64,000 nucleotides of DNA from JAPLDB01 sp038206355 (GTDB lineage: Bacteria; Bacteroidota; Bacteroidia; AKYH767-A; 2013-40CM-41-45), in the NCBI GenBank assembly GCA_038206355.1, contig JBBRAY010000004.1, positions 62,001-126,000 of the forward strand, given 5' to 3'. This document shows positions 25,387-34,196 of the stretch, in pieces (the first letter of the stretch is position 1; every line of letters begins with the position of its first letter). Under the pieces are notes generated by a model. That model saw only the letters and a program-made list of their open reading frames with translations. It was not told where the DNA came from and ran no database searches. Made by a program: the position numbers and the translations under genes.

Positions 25387-26946
25387 TTATTGTACGACCA
25401 GCTTCCGGTTGCTGATGAATGTTTTTGAAACAGCATTGACAAGATAAACGCCTTTCGAATAGTTTTTCAAATCAAGCGGTAAAATGCGCGACTGACTTGC
25501 ATTCCACTCCACCACATTGATGATGCGACCGGATATATCAGAAACCGTAACAACGACATTTGTTTCTTTAATGCCGGCTTCCAGTTTCAGGAATGCTGAT
25601 GAAGAAGCAGGATTCGGATAAACGGATACTGCATTTTGCAAGTGGTCAATTTCATTTATGCCTACGCCAAGTCCCAGTGCTTTCGAAATGCGCGGACATG
25701 CATAACCCATAATGGTATCAATGTATGCCATTCCTTTGGCCATGCTCATATCAGGGTTTGTGAGTTTTGCATTCTGGTAAATGGCAGTTCCTGCAGTAGA
25801 TCCCAGGTTGTATGCAATTGCATAATTCACCGTAGTGGTAGAGTCAAACCATTCCCATGGTCCGGCCTGTGCCTGACTGATAGACATATAAAAAGGGAAT
25901 AATCCGTCGTAGCCGTCGTTGATTAAATCAGCACGAGCAGAAAAAGAATCACCATAATTGTAAGAATTGAATGCATCATTGTTTCCCAGTTCTGTTGCTT
26001 TTCTCATTACAGTATGGCTTCCGGAAACATCTACAACGGGATCGCCTGTTGTTGGCACAACTACAGTACCGTCAGTATATGGCGCAAATGGATCACCAAC
26101 AACGTGGAAGGCCAGCATCGGTACATCACCTGCACCAATCCAGGTACTATCACCCATTGCACCGCCGAGGTTAAACATCATAGCTACATTGCCTGAATAG
26201 CCCGGGCTGTTGCCGGAATTATTGTAAGCAGGGTTACCGCCATTGCCGTCAAAGTCGCCCCAGATAAATGAAAGCCAGTAAGAAGCGCCTGCAGCAAATC
26301 CGTAAGTAGCGTTATCTGTCGCTGCGAAAAACTTTGGCTTCCATACTTCAAGCGTATCATGAATGGTAGTTGATGCAAGTGCAACATAACCTCCCGAACC
26401 TTGTCCGCCTAAAATGATTTTCGAAGTATCAATGCCGAATGAGTTACCGTTGGTTGCGAAATCTTTTTTGAAATAGCGAACGCATGCCCTTACATCCTGC
26501 AATGCACGGCCCACAGCCTGAAGCAGTGATCCGGTGCGGATATCCTGTCCTGCAGAACCCGTTGCTGTCGGATTCCAGCCGGCACGGTAGTCCATACTGG
26601 CTACCACATAACCCCTGCGTGCAAAACGCCTGCACATTTCAGCGGTAGCGCTGTCGCGGAGATTGCCCGTTGGTGTCTGGTTGATGATGGCCGGAAGAAA
26701 ACTTCCCGTGTGGATCATGATCACCAGCGGGCGGTTGGTAGCAACGTCGCCTGCCGGTTTGTACAGATCAAAAATCAGGGGCTGCAATGTTGGAACACCC
26801 GTAAGAAATGAATAGTTTGATCCATACACAATGTTCTGTGTAGAATCAACGGTGGAAAATATTTCAGATACATAACGCTGGGCATAGCCGCTCGTTGTAG
26901 CTAAAAACAATGCACATAGAATAATGGTTTGTAAATTTTTTTTCAT
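25387..26946 (-). CDS. Secreted alpha/beta hydrolase (carboxylesterase-like) with T9SS domain
   Basis: 519 residues. A signal peptide (to 23, SGYAQ) precedes an alpha/beta-hydrolase fold: 'LIFDLYKPAGD', 'RPLVIMIHTGSF' (oxyanion region, H79), and 'KIILGGQGSGGYVAL', where S184 would be the nucleophile. The elbow reads Q-G-S-G-G rather than G-x-S-x-G. 'DVPMLAFHVVGDPFAPY' fits the acid strand. Residues about 440-519 are a type A T9SS domain (VSVYPNPASSSAFL ... YSKGVYLVNAV). Probably a surface or secreted esterase/lipase-like enzyme; the substrate cannot be told. A strong terminator follows, so it is a transcript end. Confidence 0.88.
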   Translation of the reverse strand: MKKNLQTIILCALFLATTSGYAQRYVSEIFSTVDSTQNIVYGSNYSFLTGVPTLQPLIFDLYKPAGDVATNRPLVIMIHTGSFLPAIINQTPTGNLRDSATAEMCRRFARRGYVVASMDYRAGWNPTATGSAGQDIRTGSLLQAVGRALQDVRACVRYFKKDFATNGNSFGIDTSKIILGGQGSGGYVALASTTIHDTLEVWKPKFFAATDNATYGFAAGASYWLSFIWGDFDGNGGNPAYNNSGNSPGYSGNVAMMFNLGGAMGDSTWIGAGDVPMLAFHVVGDPFAPYTDGTVVVPTTGDPVVDVSGSHTVMRKATELGNNDAFNSYNYGDSFSARADLINDGYDGLFPFYMSISQAQAGPWEWFDSTTTVNYAIAYNLGSTAGTAIYQNAKLTNPDMSMAKGMAYIDTIMGYACPRISKALGLGVGINEIDHLQNAVSVYPNPASSSAFLKLEAGIKETNVVVTVSDISGRIINVVEWNASQSRILPLDLKNYSKGVYLVNAVSKTFISNRKLVVQ

Positions 26947-27092
26947 TGAGTTGAGTTTGGCCGGAGAAATGCCCCGGAGAGGTTAAACTTATTTAGTAAA
27001 CAAAGTAAAGTAATTGGGAGAGAAGTGGCAAGTAGAATGAATAAAATATTTGTAGGATTTTATTTACTGACCTGCAATAAGTTTATAGCATT

Positions 27093-29837
27093 TTATCGCC
27101 TTGTCAGGTCAACCGTAATGGAAACATAAGCCATGCGCCCAACCCTCGGACCTCCATACACAGTAAATTTTTTATTGTTCAGCAAATTGGAGGCGCCGAG
27201 TTTAAAAACGGAGTTGATGGCTATGACGTGATAATTGATTTGTGCGTCTATCAGGTTATATGATGGTACATTCCCGGTAAACTGTGGTGAACCTTCATAA
27301 TCAAAACCCTGAACCCATTTAAAAGTGACATTGAAGCCGAAGTTATTCATATCGCGCGCACTGATTCCAATGTTGTATTTGTTTTCCGGCGTATTGAAAG
27401 CAGGAATAAGCGGATCTGTAGAGCCACCCCTGTCGAGTTTATTGTAGGAATAATTTCCTGTCAGCATGTAATACTTTCTGAAATAATAATTGGCGCCAAT
27501 GCTGAAACCACGTGTGGTTACTTTGTCAACGGCATTGGTTGCTACGCGGTAAACATTATTAATATAGATCGTTCCAAACTGTGGAAGCTCTGTAATGTCA
27601 GCGCCCACTTTATACCCGATAAAATATTTATACGTGCTATAATAAGCAGACATGTCCACAAAAATATTTTTCAGGATGGTACCTCTGTATCCGATTTCAA
27701 TTGTTTTTACTTCTTCGGGCTTCACGGCAGGAATATTATAGTATTCAAGCGTATCAAAATTTTGTGTGTTGAAGAAGTTGAAAATGGAAGGAATGGAAGT
27801 CAGTGAATCAAAACCATTCAGGTTTCCTTTAAGCGTTGCACGCCCGAGGTTATAAAATAAATACTGATCGGTGAGGGTTGGATTTCGTATCGCAGAAGAA
27901 TACGAGGCCCGGATAATTTGCCTTGGATTGATCGTATATACCGCAGACAATGCAGGCGAAATGAGGAAATCAAAATTTTCATTTTTGTCGAGCCGACCGG
28001 TCAGGTTCAACTTCAGCTTTTCATTGAATATTCTTCTCTCCAGTCCGCCATAAAACCCGAATTCTGAATTGGTAATTGTGGTACTACCTGTATCGCTGAA
28101 AATGGTTCCGTTTGAATTGGGTTTGTAGAGCCGGTAGTTTCCGCCGATCACAACGTCAAAAATTTTTGGCGTGAATTTGTATTCGCCGGTTACATGGTAC
28201 AACGCCGACTTATCATAAAACCGCGAGCCACCCTGCGCATAGGATGTGCGCGTTGTAATGGAATTAAATGCCGTGTCGAATGCATCGGTTCCCGGCCGGA
28301 AAAACGGATGGTTGTCCGAAGGATATCCCACACCATCAGCCCAGGCGCGGGCCCCGTCGTGATAGCTGAGCAGTGAATCGTAGTAGTGTTCAAACAGGTA
28401 AGGATTGATTGCGTTTTTATAATCCGCAAATGTTGGATAATCACTTTGCTGAGGAAAATCAGGATAAGCATTAATGCGGTTTGAATAATTCAACCTCCAG
28501 TACTTGCTGTAATCCTGTGCCCAGTCGGCATCACTTTTTGATTCACGCTGTAAAAGCAATGCAGTTAAAAAAGCATCGTATGAATTTCCTGCGTCTTCAT
28601 TGGTGGCATAGGCGCGAAGAAAAAATTTATCCTGCTTGCGCACTTCAATCCTGTTCTGATAAAATGAAATGTCTTTCAAGCTGTACCTGTTATCTCCCTG
28701 GTAAACCGTCGTTCCTGTTCCGAAACTGGAAGCAAGAATGAGTTCCACGTCTTCTGTAAGTTTATAATGAATGGCCGAACCCAGCTTCAGGTTTTGTGTA
28801 TTGTAATCCACAATGTCTTTTTCCCAGTACCCGCTTCTATACCATGTTCCGAGGCCGGGATGTGAGAGCGGTACGGAAGAAAAATCATTCCCTGAAAAAA
28901 ACTCATCACCGTATCTGTTTACGGCATCATAGCCACCGGGATTTGATTTGTCATTTCTCGACTGAGGCGTCGGATCGTCATTATCAGCAGCCCAGTCAAG
29001 CGCTTTCATGTAATAAAGGTTGAACTTGATTCCTACCAGGTCTCTTCCCTTTTTGTTTTTGAAAACTTCAGCGATGCGGAATGCCTGTTCATATAAATTT
29101 CTCTCACCAACCTTGAACGTCACTTCCAGTCCGGGTTTGATGAAAGGGCTGCGTGTTGTCATGTTGATGACGCCATTAAATGCACCGGGTCCGAAGTAGG
29201 AAGTACTTGCACCGGCGATGAGGTCAACTTTCATGACGTCAAGCTCTCCGCATCCCAGAAAATTTCCCAGTGAAAAATTGAGTCCGGGTGATTGGTTGTC
29301 AACACCGTCAATCAATTGAAGCGAACGCACCGGCGACGTACTGTTGAATCCGCGCGTGTTGATAATTGTAAATCCAAGAGAAGCGGAGGTGAGGTCAACA
29401 CCTTTTAATGTTCCCAACGACTCATAAAAACTTGACTGCGCACATTCCTTGATGGCAATCATGTCAATGCTTTCTACCGTGAGTGGTGCCTCTTTTTGTT
29501 TTTCTGAGATGCGGCTTCCTACCACTTCAACATTTTTTAATTCCACCTGCGATGCTTTTAGTTTGATAACGAAAGGCTTATCGAGTCGGGTGACTTCCAG
29601 CTCCTGTTTCTGGTATCCTACAATAGATATCTGAATGACGAAGGGCGGCGATTGCGGAACTTCCATTGAAAATTTCCCGTCAAGATCGGTGGTGGTCCCT
29701 ATAGTAGTACCCTTCACAACAATCGTCGCACCAATCATGGCTTCGCCCGTTTTGGCGTCGGTGATGGTTCCACTCAGTGACTGGGAAAAAATATTTCCTG
29801 AAAGGAGTAAAAAGAAAACAAACAACAGTCGTTTCAT
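27093..29837 (-). CDS. TonB-dependent outer-membrane receptor
   Basis: 914 residues. A signal peptide (to about 19) is followed by a CarboxypepD_reg-like domain (20-105: LSGTITDAKTGEAMIGATIV ... GTTTDLDGKFSM), then a plug domain (about 115-230: GVDLTSASLGFTIINTRGFN, and 'LIAGASTSYFGPGAFNGVIN'), and a long 22-strand barrel ending in 'GRMAYVSITVDLTRR'. The N-terminal extra domain is usual in Bacteroidota receptors. No SusD partner gene lies next to it, which argues against a classical polysaccharide SusCD pair. Ligand unknown. Confidence 0.94.
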   Translation of the reverse strand: MKRLLFVFFLLLSGNIFSQSLSGTITDAKTGEAMIGATIVVKGTTIGTTTDLDGKFSMEVPQSPPFVIQISIVGYQKQELEVTRLDKPFVIKLKASQVELKNVEVVGSRISEKQKEAPLTVESIDMIAIKECAQSSFYESLGTLKGVDLTSASLGFTIINTRGFNSTSPVRSLQLIDGVDNQSPGLNFSLGNFLGCGELDVMKVDLIAGASTSYFGPGAFNGVINMTTRSPFIKPGLEVTFKVGERNLYEQAFRIAEVFKNKKGRDLVGIKFNLYYMKALDWAADNDDPTPQSRNDKSNPGGYDAVNRYGDEFFSGNDFSSVPLSHPGLGTWYRSGYWEKDIVDYNTQNLKLGSAIHYKLTEDVELILASSFGTGTTVYQGDNRYSLKDISFYQNRIEVRKQDKFFLRAYATNEDAGNSYDAFLTALLLQRESKSDADWAQDYSKYWRLNYSNRINAYPDFPQQSDYPTFADYKNAINPYLFEHYYDSLLSYHDGARAWADGVGYPSDNHPFFRPGTDAFDTAFNSITTRTSYAQGGSRFYDKSALYHVTGEYKFTPKIFDVVIGGNYRLYKPNSNGTIFSDTGSTTITNSEFGFYGGLERRIFNEKLKLNLTGRLDKNENFDFLISPALSAVYTINPRQIIRASYSSAIRNPTLTDQYLFYNLGRATLKGNLNGFDSLTSIPSIFNFFNTQNFDTLEYYNIPAVKPEEVKTIEIGYRGTILKNIFVDMSAYYSTYKYFIGYKVGADITELPQFGTIYINNVYRVATNAVDKVTTRGFSIGANYYFRKYYMLTGNYSYNKLDRGGSTDPLIPAFNTPENKYNIGISARDMNNFGFNVTFKWVQGFDYEGSPQFTGNVPSYNLIDAQINYHVIAINSVFKLGASNLLNNKKFTVYGGPRVGRMAYVSITVDLTRR

Positions 29838-30121
29838 GCGGATTCAAATATATGCCAATCACCGGTAAATTTCCGAGCATTTCGAAAACTTTCTGATTGG
29901 CTTATCCTGATAGTTGCCAAAATTCATTGGTGATCAGGAAACGCAATTGAACGTGCCGATGATAAATAAAGAGGCCAATGGCCGTGGGTAATCTTTTGCC
30001 CGTTTAGGAGGGCCGGAAGATCAATACCTACCCAAAGGGAAAGTTCCATTAATTTAGCAGAAGCTATGGGCCAGACAGAAAGGATTAATTATGAAGGAGG
30101 ATAAATATATATTGATGAATT
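29838..30121. other. Divergent intergenic region
   Basis: This gap separates the minus-strand TonB receptor gene from the plus-strand lipoprotein gene. A TATATTTG on the minus strand (29845-29852) matches the -7 consensus but lies too close to the receptor ATG and has no -33 partner. No small gene or RNA structure is apparent. Confidence 0.4.
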
Positions 30122-30152
30122 TTTGTACGCTAATAGGGATTATGTATGTTTG
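30122..30152 (+). promoter_or_regulatory. Consensus Bacteroidota promoter of the lipoprotein gene
   Basis: TTTG (30122-30125), 19 bases, then TATGTTTG (30145-30152): an exact TTTG-N19-TAnnTTTG. It predicts transcription from about 30158. This rules out the ATG at 30123 and supports the ATG at 30174. Confidence 0.75.
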
Positions 30153-30173
30153 CGAGAAATCATTTCAACCGCT

Positions 30174-31025
30174 ATGAGAACCGCACTTAGAGTTTTATTT
30201 ATCGTTTCAGTATCAGCATATTTTCTCAGCTCCTGCTCCAACAATAGCGAGAATAAAAATGCAGCATCAAGCGCAGATTCTGCTTTGCTGGCAAGCGACA
30301 CCATGCCATATAATGAACTGGCTGATTTCAGATTTTCATTTACGATTGCAAATCTCCCTTCTCCGCTGAGTGTAATCGGTACCATCTATACAACGCAGGT
30401 TCCTTTTGACAATACGTTGCTGAATCCTACGCGCAACGAGGAAAGATACCTCTCTTCGTATAAGCGCGCGATGAACTATGGAATATATGGTGTTGACATG
30501 GCATACATTGCTTATTACGGAAACAAGCAGGACCTGTATGATTATTATTCTACCGCGGGCAAGCTGGCGGAGAACCTGGGAATACAGAAGACCTTTGAGA
30601 AATTTACTGACCGGTTCAAGAGTAACTACGACAACAAAGATTCAGTGATGTATATCGTTGACCAGGCTTACGCAGAGACGGACAAGTTTCTGCGTACCAA
30701 TTCAAGACTTGAAATTGCCAGCTATATTCTCGCAGGTTCATTTATGGAAAGTCTGTATATCGGATCAGGACTGATGAAAGACCAGGACAGGGGCGGCAAA
30801 TACAAATCTTCGTTTGATAAAATTTACGAGCAGAAACTGGTGTTGAATAACCTGGCAGATTTATTTACGCAGTTCAAAGACAAAGATGCTGAAGAAGTGG
30901 AAGCAAATCTTCTGATTATTAAAAAAGTATTCGATGGATTTACTGATCCCGAACAGGTCAATAAAGAAAGTATGCAGAAAATATTTGTTGCTGTAGGGGA
31001 AGCAAGAAATAATTCCATTAAGTAA
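30174..31025 (+). CDS. Putative lipoprotein of unknown function
   Basis: 283 residues from the ATG at 30174, chosen because a consensus promoter overlaps the longer reading frame and because the product then opens with a lipoprotein signal peptide (MRTALRVLFIVSVSAYFLSSC, lipobox cysteine C21). The mature part is helical, with 'NYGIYGVDMAYIAYYGNKQD' and 'YILAGSFMESLYIGSGLMKDQ'. Homologous lipoproteins occur in Bacteroidota without assigned role. It is followed by a strong terminator and so is a single-gene transcript. No enzymatic motif seen. Confidence 0.85.
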   Translation: MRTALRVLFIVSVSAYFLSSCSNNSENKNAASSADSALLASDTMPYNELADFRFSFTIANLPSPLSVIGTIYTTQVPFDNTLLNPTRNEERYLSSYKRAMNYGIYGVDMAYIAYYGNKQDLYDYYSTAGKLAENLGIQKTFEKFTDRFKSNYDNKDSVMYIVDQAYAETDKFLRTNSRLEIASYILAGSFMESLYIGSGLMKDQDRGGKYKSSFDKIYEQKLVLNNLADLFTQFKDKDAEEVEANLLIIKKVFDGFTDPEQVNKESMQKIFVAVGEARNNSIK

Positions 31026-31044
31026 AAATCAACCACAGCATGAT

Positions 31045-31073
31045 AAGGGACTTTAAAGAGTCCTTTTTTTTTA
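31045..31073 (+). terminator. Rho-independent terminator after the lipoprotein gene
   Basis: GGGACT (31047-31052) pairs with AGTCCT (31059-31064) around TTAAAG, with flanking A:T pairs, followed by a run of about nine T. It ends 20 to 48 bases after the stop at 31025. Confidence 0.9.
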
Positions 31074-31100
31074 AGTATCTTTTCGCGAATTATTTAAAAA

Positions 31101-34100
31101 ATGAGTGAGAATATTCTGCGGGCTTTAATTCAATTGTTTGCACTGGCAGCGAACGCTGAACGCCTTACTGCGCAGAGCCGGCAGATCGTAGAGGTTTTTT
31201 TACGTCAGCAGTTAAGTAGCGACCTGGTTACACAATACCTCGCTGTGTTCAATGAATTTTTGTCGGCAAGGGAGAGCAATAATGCTACGCAATCCGTCGA
31301 AGTTCATTCTGCTGAAGTATTAAAAATATGCCTAGACATTAACCGCGAACTCAATGTCCGTCAGAAATACATTGTCCTGATCCGGTTGATAGAATTTATT
31401 CATTCGTCAAATGAAGTAGTTTCTGAACAGGAGTTTTTACTCGTGGCAACGGTAGCGGATGTTTTTAAGATTCCGGCCGCCGATTATAACAACTGCATTA
31501 ACATTGCCGGTAACAACAGGGCAATTCCTGATGCGGAATCTTATCTCTTCATCAACGGAAACGAGAAGAACGCCAATTCTTTTGCCCATCACATTTATTC
31601 GGAGGACATGGATGGACATGTTCTGGTTTCTTTTCTGAAAAAAGTTTCAACAGTTTTAATAAAATACTCCGGAGAAAGTGACCTTACATTGAACGGACAG
31701 CCGGTAAAGAATGGTTTTGTATATGTTTTTACACCCGGCTCAGTGATCCGGGGAAAAAGAATCGAATCCATTTATTACAGCGACGTCATCCGCCGCTTTG
31801 TAACCGGAAGTATGCAGTCGGAAATAAATTTCATTACCGATAATGTCGTTTTTGAATTTGACAACGGGCACATCGGACTGCATCCGGTTTCATTCAGGGC
31901 AAAATCAGGAGAGCTGATCGGTATCATGGGGAGCAGTGGCGCGGGAAAATCAACGTTGCTGAATGTATTGAATGGTAATCTCGCACCGACAAAGGGCAAG
32001 GTTATGATCAATAACATTGACCTTCATACTGACAATAAAAGTGCTGAAGGAATCATCGGATACATTCCGCAGGATGATTTGCTGATGGATGAATTGTCGG
32101 TTTACCAGAATTTATATTACAACACAAAACTTTCTTACGGCTCGCGCGATGAAATCGGCATCAACAGGAAGGTGATGGAGTTGCTGGAAGACCTCGGACT
32201 TGCAGAAACAAAAGACAGAAGGGTAGGGAATCCGTTGGACAAAACGATCAGCGGAGGACAGCGCAAGCGGTTGAACATTGCACTGGAACTGATCCGTGAG
32301 CCACCGGTTTTATTTGTTGATGAACCCACATCAGGGTTGTCGTCGCGCGATTCGGAAAATGTAATGGACTTATTGAAGCAACTGACCATTACCGGCAAGC
32401 TTGTTTTTGTAGTCATCCATCAGCCGTCGTCTGATATTTTTAAATTGTTTGATAAATTGTTGTTGATTGATAACGGCGGATATCCGATTTACTACGGCAA
32501 TCCTTCCGATGCACTTATTTATTTCAAGCAGGCGATGAACAGCGCCAATGCTGATGAAAGCGAATGTGCAACCTGCGGAAATATCAATTCGGAGCAATTG
32601 TTTTCTTTGATAGAAGCCAATGTACTCGACGAATTCGGGAATCCTGCACCAACAAGGAAAACCACACCGCTCGAATGGAATAAATTATTTATTGATAAAA
32701 TTGTAAGTAAGCAGCCGGAGGAGGCGATTTCACAAAAGCGCATTGTCATCCCCGGACATAAGCCTTCGCGGTGGAGGCAGTTTAAAGTATTTATTAAAAG
32801 AGATGTATTGAGTAAACTCAGCAACAGGCAGTACCTCCTCATCAATTTGCTTGAAGCGCCGTTACTTGCATTGGCATTGAGTTTTCTCATCAAGTACCGG
32901 ATGCCTGGGCATGAATATATTTTTCGTGAGAATCAGAACATCCCGGCATTTATTTTCATCTGTGTAATCGTTTCATTGTTTATCGGCTTGTCGGTGAGTG
33001 CAGAGGAAATATTCCGTGACAGAAAAATACTGAAACGGGAATCTTTTCTCAACCTGAGCAGGAGCAGTTACCTGTTGTCGAAGATCTGCATCATGTTTGT
33101 GTTGTCGGCCATACAAACACTTTCATTTGTAATTATTGGCAACAGCATACTTGGCATTGGAAATATGTATGCCGATTACTGGCTGGCACTTTTCAGTACG
33201 GCATGCTTTGCAAACATGCTAGGATTAAATATTTCATCGTCGTTCAATTCGGCCGTTACTATTTATATCCTCATTCCCATTCTTATCATCCCGCAAATTT
33301 TATTGAGTGGAATTATTGTCAAGTTTGAAAAACTGAATCCAACGCTGAGCACGCATGAAAATGTTCCTGTATTTGGAGAGGTGATGGCATCGCGATGGGC
33401 TTTTGAAGCGATAGCAGTGAGACAGTTTAAGAGCAATGGTTACGAAAAATATTTTTTCGATGACGATAAAAATATGAGCCGTGCAACGTTCAAAAAAGAT
33501 TTCCTCATTCCCGAGCTGATCAAAAAAACCGATTTCAGTATTTTTGCTTTGACGCAACCAGAGAAGAAGGAATTGTTTCCTTCGGAGTTGAAAATACTTA
33601 CCGTTGAGTTAAAAAAAGAAGAAAAGAATTCGCAACTCCCGGGTTTCGACAAAGTCGGTTTATTAAATCCGGCATCATTTACAGCATCAGTGGGAAACGA
33701 CCTGAAGAAATATTTAAATGACAGAAAAGATTATTACATACGGCTTTACAACTCGGCGAACAATCACCGTGAAGCCACGATAGATGCGCTGCAGCAACAG
33801 TCCGGCGGTATGGATGCATTGCTGAAGAAAAAAGACGACTATGAGAATGAAAGTCTGAATATCCTGTTGAAAAATTCAGCCGAGAAAAAGCAAATGGAGG
33901 AATCCAATGACCAGTTGATACAGCGTTTTCAGCCGGTGTTTATGAAGGGAAGTAAGGATTCATTTATCCGCGCACCGTTTTTTGCTTCTATGAAAAATGT
34001 TTTCGGAAGTATGTGGGAAACCTATTACGTAAATATACTTGTGATCTGGTTTATGACGCTGGTGCTGGCGGTTACCCTTTATTTTGATCTTCTGAAGAAG

Positions 34101-34148
34101 ATCGTGGAGTTCAGGGTTTTTAAAAGAAATCCGGCGAAGGGGAGCTGA
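31101..34148 (+). CDS. ABCG-like transporter with extra N-terminal helical domain
   Basis: 1015 residues. Residues 1 to about 160 form an all-helical domain that resembles TerB-like modules (weak call). Residues about 245-475 are an ABC ATPase: Walker A GSSGAGKST (about 277-285), signature SGGQRKR (about 383), Walker B LFVDEPTSGLSS, H-switch VIHQPSSDIF. This order, ATPase before membrane domain, and the TSGLSS sequence are ABCG/White-type. Residues about 575-1010 carry the membrane domain, with a long soluble insert (about 755-960) before the last helix. Homologues serve in lipid or drug export, but the substrate here is unknown. It begins 76 bases after the lipoprotein gene, beyond a terminator. 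Confidence 0.9.
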   Translation: MSENILRALIQLFALAANAERLTAQSRQIVEVFLRQQLSSDLVTQYLAVFNEFLSARESNNATQSVEVHSAEVLKICLDINRELNVRQKYIVLIRLIEFIHSSNEVVSEQEFLLVATVADVFKIPAADYNNCINIAGNNRAIPDAESYLFINGNEKNANSFAHHIYSEDMDGHVLVSFLKKVSTVLIKYSGESDLTLNGQPVKNGFVYVFTPGSVIRGKRIESIYYSDVIRRFVTGSMQSEINFITDNVVFEFDNGHIGLHPVSFRAKSGELIGIMGSSGAGKSTLLNVLNGNLAPTKGKVMINNIDLHTDNKSAEGIIGYIPQDDLLMDELSVYQNLYYNTKLSYGSRDEIGINRKVMELLEDLGLAETKDRRVGNPLDKTISGGQRKRLNIALELIREPPVLFVDEPTSGLSSRDSENVMDLLKQLTITGKLVFVVIHQPSSDIFKLFDKLLLIDNGGYPIYYGNPSDALIYFKQAMNSANADESECATCGNINSEQLFSLIEANVLDEFGNPAPTRKTTPLEWNKLFIDKIVSKQPEEAISQKRIVIPGHKPSRWRQFKVFIKRDVLSKLSNRQYLLINLLEAPLLALALSFLIKYRMPGHEYIFRENQNIPAFIFICVIVSLFIGLSVSAEEIFRDRKILKRESFLNLSRSSYLLSKICIMFVLSAIQTLSFVIIGNSILGIGNMYADYWLALFSTACFANMLGLNISSSFNSAVTIYILIPILIIPQILLSGIIVKFEKLNPTLSTHENVPVFGEVMASRWAFEAIAVRQFKSNGYEKYFFDDDKNMSRATFKKDFLIPELIKKTDFSIFALTQPEKKELFPSELKILTVELKKEEKNSQLPGFDKVGLLNPASFTASVGNDLKKYLNDRKDYYIRLYNSANNHREATIDALQQQSGGMDALLKKKDDYENESLNILLKNSAEKKQMEESNDQLIQRFQPVFMKGSKDSFIRAPFFASMKNVFGSMWETYYVNILVIWFMTLVLAVTLYFDLLKKIVEFRVFKRNPAKGS

Positions 34149-34196
34149 CGCTTTTCAAAAATATTTAAGGTTCAACTTCTAATGTTAGAGGATCGT

